A stretch of 64,000 nt of DNA from Pseudomonas asplenii (lineage in GTDB: Bacteria > Pseudomonadota > Gammaproteobacteria > Pseudomonadales > Pseudomonadaceae), in the NCBI RefSeq assembly GCF_900105475.1, contig NZ_LT629777.1:4774001-4838000 (forward strand), written 5' to 3'. Shown here in pieces: positions 43,874 through 53,013 of the stretch (positions within the stretch are counted from its first letter, which is position 1; each line of letters begins with the position of its first letter). The notes under the pieces were generated by a model. That model did not search any database. It was not told the origin of the DNA and saw only the letters and a list, made by a program, of their open reading frames with translations. Position numbers and translations under genes: made by a program.

Positions 43874-44641
43874 GAAGGTGCGCCGGCTTGCTTGCTGGGT
43901 ATCCTTTGTTTTTTCGTACTGCGTGATCGCCCCGACGACGCGACCTGGTTGACGGATGACGAAAAACGACTGGTGAAGGAAGACCTGGCAAAGGACGAAA
44001 TTCCTGAGGAGCAGCACTCCAAGGGCGTTATGAGGAACATTCTTTGTAACCCGGTCAACTATTTAGTGGCTTACCTGTTTTTTACCGCAGCGTGCAGCAA
44101 CTACCTGTTGTTTTTTTGGCTTCCCACGATGGTTAAGGACTCTGGTGTGAACTCCCTTGTAGATGTCGGTTTCCTGTCTGCGATTCCCCTGCTTTTCGGT
44201 TTTGTGGGGGCTATCGCATTAAGCTGGAGCTCAGACGTGTTGCGTGAGCGACGGTGGCATCTCGTGTTGTGCTTCGGTTTGATCAGCTTTGGTTTAGTGG
44301 CAGGAACCATCGCTCAAACGCTTCCCTGGATGCTGTTCTTCTTTGCCGTGGCGAGCTTTGGTACGGGTGCAAGCGGGCCTTTGATTTGGTCACTACCGCC
44401 TGGATATCTGGATCGTAAATCGGCCCCATTGGGAATCGCATTTATCAGCACGCTGGGTAACGTTGCAGGCTTCGTTAGCCCTCCGGTCCTGGGCTACATC
44501 AAGACGGTAACCGGGAGCTTGAACCTCGGAATTATCGGCATCGCGATGTTAGGGCTGGCTGGCGCCGTGCTTACGCTATTTGCACTATCCCCCGCAGTGG
44601 TAAAGATCAAAAAATCTATCGACTCACCGTCTACTGTTTGA
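43874..44641 (+). pseudogene. MFS transporter (anion:cation symporter type) truncated by the IS
   Basis: About 255 residues remain, starting directly at the IS border (GAPACLLGILCFFVLRDRPDD). They correspond to the second half of ACS-family permeases (phthalate/tartrate/hydroxy-acid type; the RDRPDDATWLTDDEKRL loop is characteristic), with six hydrophobic segments. About 170-190 N-terminal residues are missing and not found elsewhere in the window. The open frame continues back into IS sequence, so a fusion transcript is possible, but the protein should not function as a transporter. Confidence 0.8.
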
Positions 44642-44750
44642 TCGTCACGCTAGAATTTCACATCGAATAATTCGATTGCTTTGGCGGCGACGTATTCAGT
44701 TATTAGCACGTACCAAGCATTGACTCGCCAACCGTATAGGCTTAGCTTGC

Positions 44751-44760
44751 ATGCTAGCAT
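44751..44760. promoter_or_regulatory. Palindromic operator candidate, site 1
   Basis: The perfect palindrome ATGCTAGCAT, in the context TTGCATGCTAGCATTCC, lies 68 bp upstream of the TPP-enzyme start. A TTGACT at 44720 with a TAGCTT 17 bp further could be the promoter, placing the palindrome just after the -10. The same palindrome lies at 50939 and 57369. Confidence 0.65.
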
Positions 44761-44827
44761 TCCAATAAAAAGGTTCGTCTACGCGGACCGCACAAATGCC
44801 TTAGGGCAATGCACTCAGGAGGTCGAA

Positions 44828-46606
44828 GTGAAACAATCCCAAGAAGCGGATAAGTCTCAAGCTGCCGCAACAGAATCCAACACCACTGCCGCTCACGTCC
44901 TTGCCGCTGCACTGCGTCGTCATGATGTCACTCATGTGTTCGGTCAAGCCATTCCTGCCGCTTTCTTCGTTATTGCTCATGAATATGGTATCCGTCAGGT
45001 TGGTTACCGTACCGAAAACGCAGGCGGTGCAATGGCTGATGCCTATGCTCGTGTGAGTGGCAAAGTGGGTGTAGTGGCTGCGCAAAATGGTCCGGCAGCG
45101 ACCCTATTGGTCGCGCCATTGGCGGAAGCATTGAAGGCATCAGTTCCAATGGTGGCGATCGTTCAGGACGTGCCTATGGGCATGACTGACCGCAACGCGT
45201 TTCAGGAGTTTGACCACGTCAGCCTTTTTCAGTCTTGTGCAAAATGGGTTAGACGTCTGACAGAGGTCAGCAGACTGGACGATTACATTGACCAGGCTTT
45301 CACTGCTGCATCCAGCGGCCGACCAGGGCCAGCTGTGCTTATTTTGCCAATGGATCTGCTGCGCAAGCCTGCTACATCCAGCCCGGCGCGCACCTCCAAT
45401 CTTGGGCATTTCCCACTGGATCGCTTCGCTCCATCGTCGGAGGCTGTACAGCACGTTGCCAAGCTGATCGCAGGCGCCAAGCGACCGATTATCGTAGCCG
45501 GTGGTGGTGTGCATCTCTCTGGAGCGACGGCTAGTATCAATCGCTTGAGCGAGCTGTGCGGTATTCCCGTTGCCACAACCAATATGGGCAAGGGGACAGT
45601 CGACGAAACCGGCCCGCTGTCTCTGGGCGTCTTTGGCAACTGCATGGGGCCTGGCACACCCGGTCATGAGCTCGGCCACCATCTGACTGACGCCGACCTG
45701 ATTCTGCTGGTTGGTACTCGTACCAATCAAAATGGGACGGACACTTGGAAAATTGTTCCAAACGGCGCGACGATCGTCCACATCGATATCGACCCGATGG
45801 AAATCGGGCGCAACTATGATTCCGTGCGCTTATTAGGCGATGCGCGACTCACCGTTGATTCGCTCATCCAGGCATTGGCTTCGCATGACTTTAGTCATGG
45901 TGCTCAACGGACTGCAGCGGTCAAAGCGGAAATCGAAGCTGCTCGACCGCAAGTGCGAGAAGCACGTGCTGCGATAGGTAGTGGTCGCAATGGCGCGCTT
46001 CGACCGGAGGCGCTGATGGCGGAACTGGACAAGATTCTGCGCCCAGATGACATCGTGGTGGCAGACGCGAGCTACTCCACCAACTGGGTCACCAGCTTCC
46101 TCACGTCTCGCCGTGCAGGATCTCGCTTTCTGACTCCACGAGGACTCGCAGGTTTGGGCTGGGGTTATCCAATGGCGCTGGGGGCTAAGGTAGCGCATCC
46201 GAATGCACGAGTGATCGCCCTTGAGGGCGATGGTGGATTCGGTCACTGCTGGTCGGAGCTTGAAACAGCGCGGCGCATGAATATTCCTGTGGTTCTCATT
46301 GTTTTGAATAACAGCATTCTGGGCTATGAGCTTCATGCCGAGCATGTGCATTACGGTGTGCACAGTACTGCCTGCAGATTCCAGGCGGTAGACCATGCGG
46401 GTATTGCTCGGGCTGTTGGCTGCTGGGCCGAAACTGTAAGTGATCCTGCCGAAATGGCGGGTGCACTGGAGCGAGCACTCGCCGCCGGTGTTCCTGCTTT
46501 GCTGGACGTCATGATTGATCCCCACGCGTTCCCGCCGCTCTCGCTTTTCTGCGGTGACGTGAATCCAGGAAGCGATGAGTTCCTGGAAGTCGGGGGTGTG
46601 TCATGA
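44828..46606 (+). CDS. TPP-dependent enzyme (acetolactate synthase/decarboxylase-like)
   Basis: 592 residues with the three domains of the ThDP pyruvate-oxidase family: PYR domain with activating Glu (GYRTENAGGAMADAYAR), central domain (PIIVAGGGVHLSGA) and PP domain with the GDG...NN motif (EGDGGFGHC at ~465, ending VLNNSILGY). Members decarboxylate 2-oxo acids or make/break acyloins. The GTG at 44828 is chosen because AGGAGG ends 5 nt upstream; the open frame runs further up. It overlaps the SDR gene by 4 nt. In an aromatic cluster it could act on an arylpyruvate, benzoylformate or acyloin; the exact reaction is unknown. Confidence 0.85.
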   Translation: MKQSQEADKSQAAATESNTTAAHVLAAALRRHDVTHVFGQAIPAAFFVIAHEYGIRQVGYRTENAGGAMADAYARVSGKVGVVAAQNGPAATLLVAPLAEALKASVPMVAIVQDVPMGMTDRNAFQEFDHVSLFQSCAKWVRRLTEVSRLDDYIDQAFTAASSGRPGPAVLILPMDLLRKPATSSPARTSNLGHFPLDRFAPSSEAVQHVAKLIAGAKRPIIVAGGGVHLSGATASINRLSELCGIPVATTNMGKGTVDETGPLSLGVFGNCMGPGTPGHELGHHLTDADLILLVGTRTNQNGTDTWKIVPNGATIVHIDIDPMEIGRNYDSVRLLGDARLTVDSLIQALASHDFSHGAQRTAAVKAEIEAARPQVREARAAIGSGRNGALRPEALMAELDKILRPDDIVVADASYSTNWVTSFLTSRRAGSRFLTPRGLAGLGWGYPMALGAKVAHPNARVIALEGDGGFGHCWSELETARRMNIPVVLIVLNNSILGYELHAEHVHYGVHSTACRFQAVDHAGIARAVGCWAETVSDPAEMAGALERALAAGVPALLDVMIDPHAFPPLSLFCGDVNPGSDEFLEVGGVS

Positions 46607-47355
46607 GCAGCACGAATCGAACTGTTTGCTGGGTAACGGGGGCGTCGAGCGGAATCGGTCTTGCAATAGCGGAAGCACTTGTACAAGACGGGCATTTTGT
46701 TGTGATTTCTGCCAGGGGTGAAGCTGCGCTTGCGCAAGCGCTAGAACGCTTGCACACCCTAAGTCCGAACGCTGCTGCTGTAAGCGTTGATGTGACATCT
46801 TTCGATGCGGTTCGTAGTGCTGTAGCCCAAATCGAATCTGACTACGGGCCGGTAAGTATCCTAGTGGCGAATGCTGGGATGAACGTGGCGGCTCGCGCAT
46901 GGGGAGAGCTCTCTAGTTCAGATTTCGATCAGGTCACGCAGATCAATTTGAACGGCGTCTACTACACGATCGACGCGGTGCTCCCATCGATGCGAGCGCT
47001 TAAGAGCGGGTTGGTAATCAACATCGCCTCGTGGGCCGGTCGGTTTGTATCGGCTAAGCCAGGGCCGTCCTATAGCGCGGCCAAGGCCGCGGTGATCGCA
47101 TTGACTACAAGCCTCAATGCTTCCGAATACCAACACGGTATCCGAGCCTGTGCGCTGTCTCCTGCGGAGGTCGCAACACCTGCCATGTCGCGCCGCAAAG
47201 TGCCACCCACCGAGGCCGCTTTGTCGAAGATGCTCAAACCTGAGGATATCGCCGCTGCCGTTAGGTTTGTCGCCAATATGCCGCGCCATGTCTGTGTTAA
47301 CGAGTTGGTGATTTCACCCGTTTGGAACGGGGCATATGGCGCCCCGCAGCTCTAA
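46603..47355 (+). CDS. Short-chain dehydrogenase/reductase (SDR)
   Basis: 250 residues, classical SDR: cofactor motif TGASSGIG (residue ~12), NAG in VANAGMN, catalytic Ser in NIASWAG and Y-x-x-x-K in YSAAKAA. An Arg/Ser pattern after beta-2 (VISARGEAAL) is compatible with NADPH or NADH. The start overlaps the TPP-enzyme stop (ATGA), so the two are co-translated; reduction or oxidation of the TPP-enzyme product or substrate is the simplest idea. Confidence 0.87.
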   Translation: MSSTNRTVCWVTGASSGIGLAIAEALVQDGHFVVISARGEAALAQALERLHTLSPNAAAVSVDVTSFDAVRSAVAQIESDYGPVSILVANAGMNVAARAWGELSSSDFDQVTQINLNGVYYTIDAVLPSMRALKSGLVINIASWAGRFVSAKPGPSYSAAKAAVIALTTSLNASEYQHGIRACALSPAEVATPAMSRRKVPPTEAALSKMLKPEDIAAAVRFVANMPRHVCVNELVISPVWNGAYGAPQL

Positions 47356-47402
47356 GTGTACTTGACGGATTGCAGTGCAATTCAGTTCTGAAGAGGTATG
47401 TG

Positions 47403-48299
47403 ATGGTTAGCCTGGCAGGCAGTATCGTTGCTGTTGTTACACCGATGCTTGAGAACGGAGGCGTCGACTACGAGTCCCTCGCGCGGCTTATCGAATGGCA
47501 TATCGCCGAAGGAACACATGGCCTTTGCGTCGTGGGCACTACCGGCGAGTCCGCCATGCTTTCCGTCGAGGAGCACATTGAGGTATGTGCCTTCGCGGTT
47601 CGCCAGGTGGCTAGTCGCGTACCTGTTATCGCAGGGGCAGGTGCGAACTCAACCAGCGAAGCTATTGAGTTGACGGCGCTCGCTAAGAAGATTGGTGCGG
47701 ACGCTGCGCTACATGTAGCTCCTTACTACGTTCGTCCTACGCAGGAAGGCATGTTTCAACATTTTCGAGCCGTCGCTCAGGCAGTAGACCTTCCTATTGT
47801 GCTCTACAACGTCCCTGCGCGAACCGGGGTAGATATTGGGGTTGAGCTAACTCTGAAGCTTGCATGTGAGCCAAGCATTATTGGTATCAAGGATGCTACC
47901 GGCAGTATCGAGAGGGCTTCTGAAATTCTTCGCTATAGACCTAGCGGCTTTAGCTTGTATTCAGGTGATGACCCTACAGCTGTGGCGCTAATGCTACTTG
48001 GAGGGGAGGGGACGATAAGCGTTACCGCGAACGTTGCCCCCCGTCTAATGGCTCAGCTCTGTGAGCGCGCATTGGCAGGAGAGGCAAAAGCAGCGTCGGC
48101 GCTTAACTTGCAACTGATGCCTCTTCACCAAGCACTGTTCATCGAGAGCAGCCCATCGCCGACGAAATGGGCCCTTGGGGAGCTAGGCCTAATCAAGCCC
48201 CACTGCCGACTACCGCTGGTTCCGCTTTCTGAAAAGGCAAGGCCGGTTCTCGCATCCGCGATGCGAGATGCCGGGATCGTGAAAGTTAATCACACCTAA
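47403..48299 (+). CDS. DapA-family class I aldolase (dihydrodipicolinate synthase-like)
   Basis: 298 residues of the pyruvate-dependent (NAL/DHDPS) aldolase family. The Schiff-base Lys is K163 (IGIKDATG), the catalytic Tyr is Y135 with R140 in LYNVPARTG, and the GTTGES motif is at ~45-50. The DapA-like Arg is retained. In this aromatic operon a hydratase-aldolase or pyruvate-releasing role is more plausible than lysine synthesis, but this is inference. The ATG at 47403 has GAAGAGG upstream; it follows the SDR by 47 nt. Confidence 0.85.
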   Translation: MVSLAGSIVAVVTPMLENGGVDYESLARLIEWHIAEGTHGLCVVGTTGESAMLSVEEHIEVCAFAVRQVASRVPVIAGAGANSTSEAIELTALAKKIGADAALHVAPYYVRPTQEGMFQHFRAVAQAVDLPIVLYNVPARTGVDIGVELTLKLACEPSIIGIKDATGSIERASEILRYRPSGFSLYSGDDPTAVALMLLGGEGTISVTANVAPRLMAQLCERALAGEAKAASALNLQLMPLHQALFIESSPSPTKWALGELGLIKPHCRLPLVPLSEKARPVLASAMRDAGIVKVNHT

Positions 48300-48318
48300 T
48301 TTAACAAGGATTTAGCCA

Positions 48319-48636
48319 ATGATCGTAGAAATGCGGACTTACACGCTTTTGCCCGGAAAACTTCGTGAATGGTTACCGTTTTTTGAAAAAGAGCGCTTTC
48401 CAATTCAGAAAAAACATTTAGGCAATCTGGTGGGTTACTACACGACTGACACGGGTGAACTTAATCAAATCGTGCAGCTCTGGGCGTACGAAAATTACGC
48501 TGATCGTGAAGCCCGTCGTAAGGCGCTCTGGTCTGATCCAGAGTGGACGGATCCATCCAAATCGACCATCAGCGTGATGCAGAAGCAAGAAAGCAAAATC
48601 CTGCTGCCCACTGCATTTTCCCCATCTCATTTCTAA
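48319..48636 (+). CDS. NIPSNAP-family protein
   Basis: 105 residues, a ferredoxin-like alpha/beta dimeric domain of the NIPSNAP family (IVEMRTYTLLPGKLREWL at the N-terminus, NQIVQLWAYENYADREARR later). The function of the family is not settled. AAGGA precedes the ATG. It lies 19 nt after the aldolase and 56 nt before the extradiol dioxygenase, so it may be an accessory or a small catalytic subunit in the pathway. Confidence 0.85.
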   Translation: MIVEMRTYTLLPGKLREWLPFFEKERFPIQKKHLGNLVGYYTTDTGELNQIVQLWAYENYADREARRKALWSDPEWTDPSKSTISVMQKQESKILLPTAFSPSHF

Positions 48637-48692
48637 ACGAGGCGACTCGCTATAGCGGTAAGTGCATCAGCGACGACAGAGGATATGCAGTA

Positions 48693-49658
48693 ATGACGCT
48701 TAAAGCTCTGGGTTATTTGGGAGTCGATACTACCGACTCCTCGGGTTGGAAGGATTATGGCTCTCGCTTTCTTGGGCTCCAGCTCACCGAAACGGTGAGT
48801 GATGGTATGTCCTTCAGGATGGATGACCGTAAGCAACGGTTGACCGTCAACGAAGCGAACCGCAACGGTCTTGGCTTCATGGGGTGGGAGGTTGCCGACG
48901 CTGCGGCTCTGGATCAATTTGCAGTGCGTTTGGAGCGGGCACAGGTACGCGTCAATCGCGGGTCGCGCTCGCTTTGTGAGCAAAGGCAGGTTCGGGACTT
49001 GATTGTTTTTTCAGATCCCATTGGCAATCGCATTGAGGTCTATCACGGATTGGCTGAGGCAGGAACGCCCTTCATTCCAGGACGTACGATGCAAGGTTTC
49101 CGGACTGGGGACATGGGCATTGGCCATGTGGTCCTCACCGTACCAAGCGCCAAGGATATTTTGCCGTTTTACCGTGACCTTTTGGGTTTTCATCTGAGTG
49201 ACTATTTCGAGCGACCGTTCAAGGCGATCTTCCTGCATCTAAACCAACGTCACCATAGTCTGGCAATTCTGGAAACGGGCAAGGTTGGTATCCACCACCT
49301 CATGTTTGAAACCTTGAGTCTTGATGACGTCGGACAGGCCTACGACTTGGCGTTGGTGGATGAAGGGCGAATTGCAACGACGTTAGGAAGGCATACGAAC
49401 GATCAGGTGGTTTCATTCTATGCAAAGAGCCCATCCGGGTTTCTGGTTGAGTGCGGTTGGGGCGGGCTGGTTATTGATCCCGAAACGTGGGAGCCCTATG
49501 AAGTCGTCCACGGGCCCAGTTTCTGGGGGCATGACCGCAACTGGCTGCCTCCAGAAGGCCAGGAAGAGGCTAGACGTATCAGGATGGCCGCCGCTCAAGA
49601 TGGTGCACGTGCCAACGTAAACGTAATTGAAGGGTTGTACAACGCGACGCGAAAGTGA
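48693..49658 (+). CDS. VOC-family (type I) extradiol dioxygenase, BphC-like
   Basis: 321 residues with two VOC modules, like 2,3-dihydroxybiphenyl 1,2-dioxygenase. The iron ligands in the second module are visible: His in GIGHVVLTV, His in RHHSLAIL and Glu in FLVECGWGG. The ATG at 48693 was chosen (GAGGA upstream); the frame extends further into the NIPSNAP gene. It should cleave a substituted catechol, and is the second extradiol enzyme in this cluster (MhpB is the other, with a different fold). Confidence 0.88.
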   Translation: MTLKALGYLGVDTTDSSGWKDYGSRFLGLQLTETVSDGMSFRMDDRKQRLTVNEANRNGLGFMGWEVADAAALDQFAVRLERAQVRVNRGSRSLCEQRQVRDLIVFSDPIGNRIEVYHGLAEAGTPFIPGRTMQGFRTGDMGIGHVVLTVPSAKDILPFYRDLLGFHLSDYFERPFKAIFLHLNQRHHSLAILETGKVGIHHLMFETLSLDDVGQAYDLALVDEGRIATTLGRHTNDQVVSFYAKSPSGFLVECGWGGLVIDPETWEPYEVVHGPSFWGHDRNWLPPEGQEEARRIRMAAAQDGARANVNVIEGLYNATRK

Positions 49659-49723
49659 TCCGTGTCAGCGTGCAGCATGAGTAAAAAATAACTCCGCTAT
49701 CAATAACAAAATGGAGAATTCAA

Positions 49724-50842
49724 ATGACTAATAAAATGCGTGCCGCTCGACTTCACGATATCGGTTCCCCGATGAGTGTGGACGAAATCGATATTCCTAC
49801 TCCTGACAGCGATGAAGTGCTTGTACGAGTAGAGTCGTGTGGTGTCGTGCCCAACCTTGGGAACGTGATCAAGAACTATCCAACCTGGTTTCCAGATCTG
49901 CCGCTGCCGAAGTTACCTGCCATTTTCGGTTTGGACCCTGCCGGTACCGTTGTCGGGGTCGGAAAGCGCGTTTTCAACTTTAAAGAGGGCGATAGGGTTT
50001 ATGTAAATCCGGCTCGGTTCTGTGGCACATGCCGCTGCTGCCGCAAGGGTGATCCCCTGAGCTGCGAGCGCTTCGGCTACTCGGGTTATTTCGGTTTTTC
50101 GCCCGAGGCGAATGATCTTTTGAAGCACTACCCCTACGGTGGCTTCTCGCAGTTTATGACTGCTCCGCAATATAGCCTTGTGAAGCTGCCAGATAATGTA
50201 ACGTTCGATCAGGCGGCGCGGTTCGGGTATCTAGGAACGGCGTACGCTGCTCTTAAGCGTGGTAAAGCGGGCCCTGGTATGACTGTGTTGGTCAACGGTG
50301 CAAGCGGGACTCTTGGTCTTGGCGCTGTGCTATTGGCGCTAGCACTTGGCGTCACTCGTATCTTTGCTGTCGCCAGGGATAAGGCGCTTCTGGAGCAAGT
50401 TCGTCAGTTAGCCCCTCAGCGAATCGAAACATTCTCAACGTCTGACGGCAACTCCTTGTCAGAGTGGGCCTTTTCTAATACCAACGGAGCAGGGGTTGAT
50501 CTCGTTGTCGACACCTTGGGGCCGGGAGCGCCTGCAAGCGCAGTCACTGATGCGATCGATTGCCTGCATCGTGGTGCGCAAGCGGTGCATGTGGGTGGTG
50601 TGTCTGAGTTGGTTCCGATGAATCTGTTCAAGCTCATGGCAGCCCAGGTTCAGTGGCTGGGTTCTAACTGGTTCACAGCCGGCCAGGGACAGGATATTGC
50701 TGACATGGCGGAGCGAGGCGTTCTCGATCTGTCGGTATTCGAGACGACTGGTTTTGGGCTGAGTCGCATCAACGAAGCCTTGGATTCCATTGCCGGGCGA
50801 CATGGTGGATTCACTAATTTCGTTATAAACCCGCAAGCGTAA
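49724..50842 (+). CDS. MDR-family oxidoreductase lacking catalytic zinc ligands
   Basis: 372 residues of the zinc alcohol dehydrogenase-like superfamily. The structural-zinc cysteines are present (C100, C103, C106, C114), and the Rossmann motif is NGASGTLGLG. The catalytic zinc site is degenerate: the GVC-x-(T/S)-D motif reads CGVVPN and the GHE motif reads GLD (L70-D71), so the Cys and His ligands are missing. It is therefore more likely an NAD(P)H reductase of a C=C bond or quinone than an alcohol dehydrogenase. Last gene before the terminator at 50849. Confidence 0.83.
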   Translation: MTNKMRAARLHDIGSPMSVDEIDIPTPDSDEVLVRVESCGVVPNLGNVIKNYPTWFPDLPLPKLPAIFGLDPAGTVVGVGKRVFNFKEGDRVYVNPARFCGTCRCCRKGDPLSCERFGYSGYFGFSPEANDLLKHYPYGGFSQFMTAPQYSLVKLPDNVTFDQAARFGYLGTAYAALKRGKAGPGMTVLVNGASGTLGLGAVLLALALGVTRIFAVARDKALLEQVRQLAPQRIETFSTSDGNSLSEWAFSNTNGAGVDLVVDTLGPGAPASAVTDAIDCLHRGAQAVHVGGVSELVPMNLFKLMAAQVQWLGSNWFTAGQGQDIADMAERGVLDLSVFETTGFGLSRINEALDSIAGRHGGFTNFVINPQA

Positions 50843-50848
50843 GTGCGC

Positions 50849-50881
50849 TCCCTGCGGCCAATTCAGCATCGGCCGCAGGGA
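50849..50881 (+). terminator. Terminator after the first operon of the aromatic cluster
   Basis: A perfect 11-bp stem (50849-50859 with 50871-50881, 11-nt loop) 6 nt after the MDR stop codon. It separates this operon from mhpB. Confidence 0.7.
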
Positions 50882-50938
50882 TTCCAGAACAATCATTGAC
50901 GAGAAAATGCCAGCGCCTCAGGTGAATATTGTTCTTGC

Positions 50939-50948
50939 ATGCTAGCAT
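50939..50948. promoter_or_regulatory. Palindromic operator candidate, site 2
   Basis: ATGCTAGCAT within TTGCATGCTAGCATGTGAG, upstream of mhpB (start 51114) and after the terminator. Identical core to sites 1 and 3. Confidence 0.65.
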
Positions 50949-51113
50949 GTGAGTAGGCATGATGATTTCACCAACAACAAAAGCGTACGCATGACGACGA
51001 GCGCTACTCGCCCTTTTTAGGGTATCGATGCAGCCTTCACTGCATTCGACTTGGGCCGTCGTTAGTGTGCCGAAAACCTTCGGGTTTTTTAGCGCATGAC
51101 AAGGTGCATGGCT

Positions 51114-52061
51114 ATGAGCGTTTTCCTCCACTGTCTGTCACACACACCTCTGGTCGGCTTAGTCGACCCTTCCCCCGATGTTCTGGCAGAAATTAATGCC
51201 GAGATTAATTCGGCCCGTCAGCAGATCGAAGCTTTCGATCCTGAACTTGTAATCCTGTTTGCTCCTGACCATTACAACGGTTTCTTTTACGACATCATGC
51301 CGTCCTTTTGCATCGGTACTGCTGCAGAAGCCATCGGCGATTTTGGATCTGCTGCGGGTGTCATCTCAGTGCCAGCTCGGGAAGCTGAGGAACTCGCTTT
51401 TGCGGTGTTAGCTGCGGGTGTAGATGCTGCAATTTCTTATCGCATGCAGGTCGATCACGGTTTCGCCCAACCACTCGATTTTCTGCTAGGCGGCTTAGAT
51501 CGGTATCCCACGATTCCGATTTTCATCAATTGCCTTGCGCGCCCCATGCCGAGTTTTCAGCGGGTTCGAATGTTCGGTGAAGCAGTGGGGGCTTATGCCG
51601 CCAAAACCGACAAGCGTGTTCTGTTTCTGGGATCTGGGGGTTTGTCTCATCAGCCCCCGGTACCTGAGCTGGCAAGTGCAAACTCGCACTTACGAGAGCG
51701 TTTGTTAGGTGGAGGCAGGAACCTGCCGCTAGATGAGCGGGAGGCGCGCACGCAGCGAGTTATCAACGCGGCCCTGCTGTTTATCGATGATCAGAATTCC
51801 CTGCATCCGCTAAACCCGACATGGGATCGCTATTTTCTCGACACCCTTCAAGCCGGCGATTTGCATGAGCTTGATGGCATCGGTGATGACGAACTCTCAG
51901 CCATAGCGGGCAAATCCACTCACGAGGTCAAAGCCTGGGTGGCTGCATTCGCCGCCATGACGGCTTATGGCTCTTATCAAACGAGTAACCGCTATTACCG
52001 TCCGATCCCAGAGTGGATTGCGGGCTTCGGTGCTTTGAGCGCTCGTCCAATCGCGGATTAA
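51114..52061 (+). CDS. mhpB: 2,3-dihydroxyphenylpropionate/2,3-dihydroxycinnamate 1,2-dioxygenase
   Basis: 315 residues, a LigB-type extradiol dioxygenase strongly resembling E. coli MhpB (314 residues) throughout: [11 protein letters not shown] at the N-terminus with the first ligand His, [15 protein letters not shown] with the second, [15 protein letters not shown] with the acid/base His, and the C-terminal [13 protein letters not shown]. The ATG at 51114 was chosen because it matches the family start and AAGG lies 9 nt upstream; 51096 and 51108 are alternatives. It opens the ring of the catechol acid made upstream. First gene of mhpBCDFE. Confidence 0.93.
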   Translation: MSVFLHCLSHTPLVGLVDPSPDVLAEINAEINSARQQIEAFDPELVILFAPDHYNGFFYDIMPSFCIGTAAEAIGDFGSAAGVISVPAREAEELAFAVLAAGVDAAISYRMQVDHGFAQPLDFLLGGLDRYPTIPIFINCLARPMPSFQRVRMFGEAVGAYAAKTDKRVLFLGSGGLSHQPPVPELASANSHLRERLLGGGRNLPLDEREARTQRVINAALLFIDDQNSLHPLNPTWDRYFLDTLQAGDLHELDGIGDDELSAIAGKSTHEVKAWVAAFAAMTAYGSYQTSNRYYRPIPEWIAGFGALSARPIAD

Positions 52062-52133
52062 GCGAATTTGAGTTTTTTCCTCTCCTGCGTCTTATCGCAA
52101 GAGCCCATCTCCTGATCATATGAGGAAGAAGAG

Positions 52134-53003
52134 ATGACGTCTGCCAAGCAAGCCTTCACCAATGAAAACACCAGCAAACTGGTTCGCGTCAAAGAAGGCG
52201 AACATGAGTTTCAACTGCACTATAACGATGCTGGTGACGGGGCTGAAACAATCATCATGCTCCACGGCTCGGGTCCTGGCGCCAGCGGTTGGGCAAATTT
52301 CAATCGCAACATCGACACGTTTGTAGACGCAGGTTTTCGCGTCATTTTGATGGACTGTCCGGGCTGGAGCAAAAGCGATCCCGTGGTCTGCACTGGCTCA
52401 CGCTCCCATCTTAATGCTGCTGCGCTTAAAGGGTTTGTCAACGCACTTGGGCTTGACCGCGTCCACCTGGTAGGCAATTCGATGGGTGGCCACACAGCAG
52501 TCGCTTTTGCGTTGGACAACCCTGAGCGGGTGGGCAAGTTGGTCTTGATGGGCGGTGGTACTGGTGGAGCGAGTTCCTTCGTGCCAATGCCCACAGAGGG
52601 CATCAAGCTGATCCAGAGCGTCTACCGCGAGCCCAATATCGAGAACCTCAAAAAAATGATGAAGGTGTTCGTCTACGACAGCAGTGCGCTGACTGACGAA
52701 CTATTCCAAGGCCGCCTGGATAATATGCTGAGCCAGCGCGAGCACTTGGACAACTTTGTCAAAAGTATCGACGCAAACCCTAAGCAATTTCCAGACTTCG
52801 GCCATCGCCTTGGTGAAATCAAAGCCGAGACCTTCGTCATTTGGGGGCGTAACGATCGCTTCGTCCCGATGGATACCGGACTGCGCTTGATTGCGGGTAT
52901 TTCGAACTCCGAATTGCACGTTTTCAACAACTGCGGGCACTGGGCGCAGTGGGAGCATGCTGACAAGTTCAACCGCATGGTTTTGGACTTCCTCACCCAT
53001 TAA
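52134..53003 (+). CDS. mhpC: 2-hydroxy-6-oxonona-2,4-dienedioate hydrolase
   Basis: 289 residues (E. coli MhpC has 288), a C-C bond hydrolase of the alpha/beta fold. Oxyanion region [14 protein letters not shown], nucleophile elbow GNSMGGH, acid Asp in [11 protein letters not shown] and catalytic His in [10 protein letters not shown] are all in place. It splits the ring-cleavage product to succinate (or fumarate) and 2-hydroxypenta-2,4-dienoate. 72 nt after mhpB. Confidence 0.94.
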   Translation: MTSAKQAFTNENTSKLVRVKEGEHEFQLHYNDAGDGAETIIMLHGSGPGASGWANFNRNIDTFVDAGFRVILMDCPGWSKSDPVVCTGSRSHLNAAALKGFVNALGLDRVHLVGNSMGGHTAVAFALDNPERVGKLVLMGGGTGGASSFVPMPTEGIKLIQSVYREPNIENLKKMMKVFVYDSSALTDELFQGRLDNMLSQREHLDNFVKSIDANPKQFPDFGHRLGEIKAETFVIWGRNDRFVPMDTGLRLIAGISNSELHVFNNCGHWAQWEHADKFNRMVLDFLTH

Positions 53004-53013
53004 TCGCTTACCT

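Larger units (their letters stand above)
42210..43874 (-). mobile_element. IS3-family insertion sequence, copy B (inverted, 1665 bp)
   Basis: The same element as at 1713-3377, in opposite orientation and of the same length. Unlike copy A its flanks do not match (TCAA before 42210, AAGG after 43874). It abuts an MFS gene whose N-terminal part is missing. This implies a deletion or rearrangement that ended at the IS. Together the two copies bracket about 38.8 kb. Confidence 0.88.
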
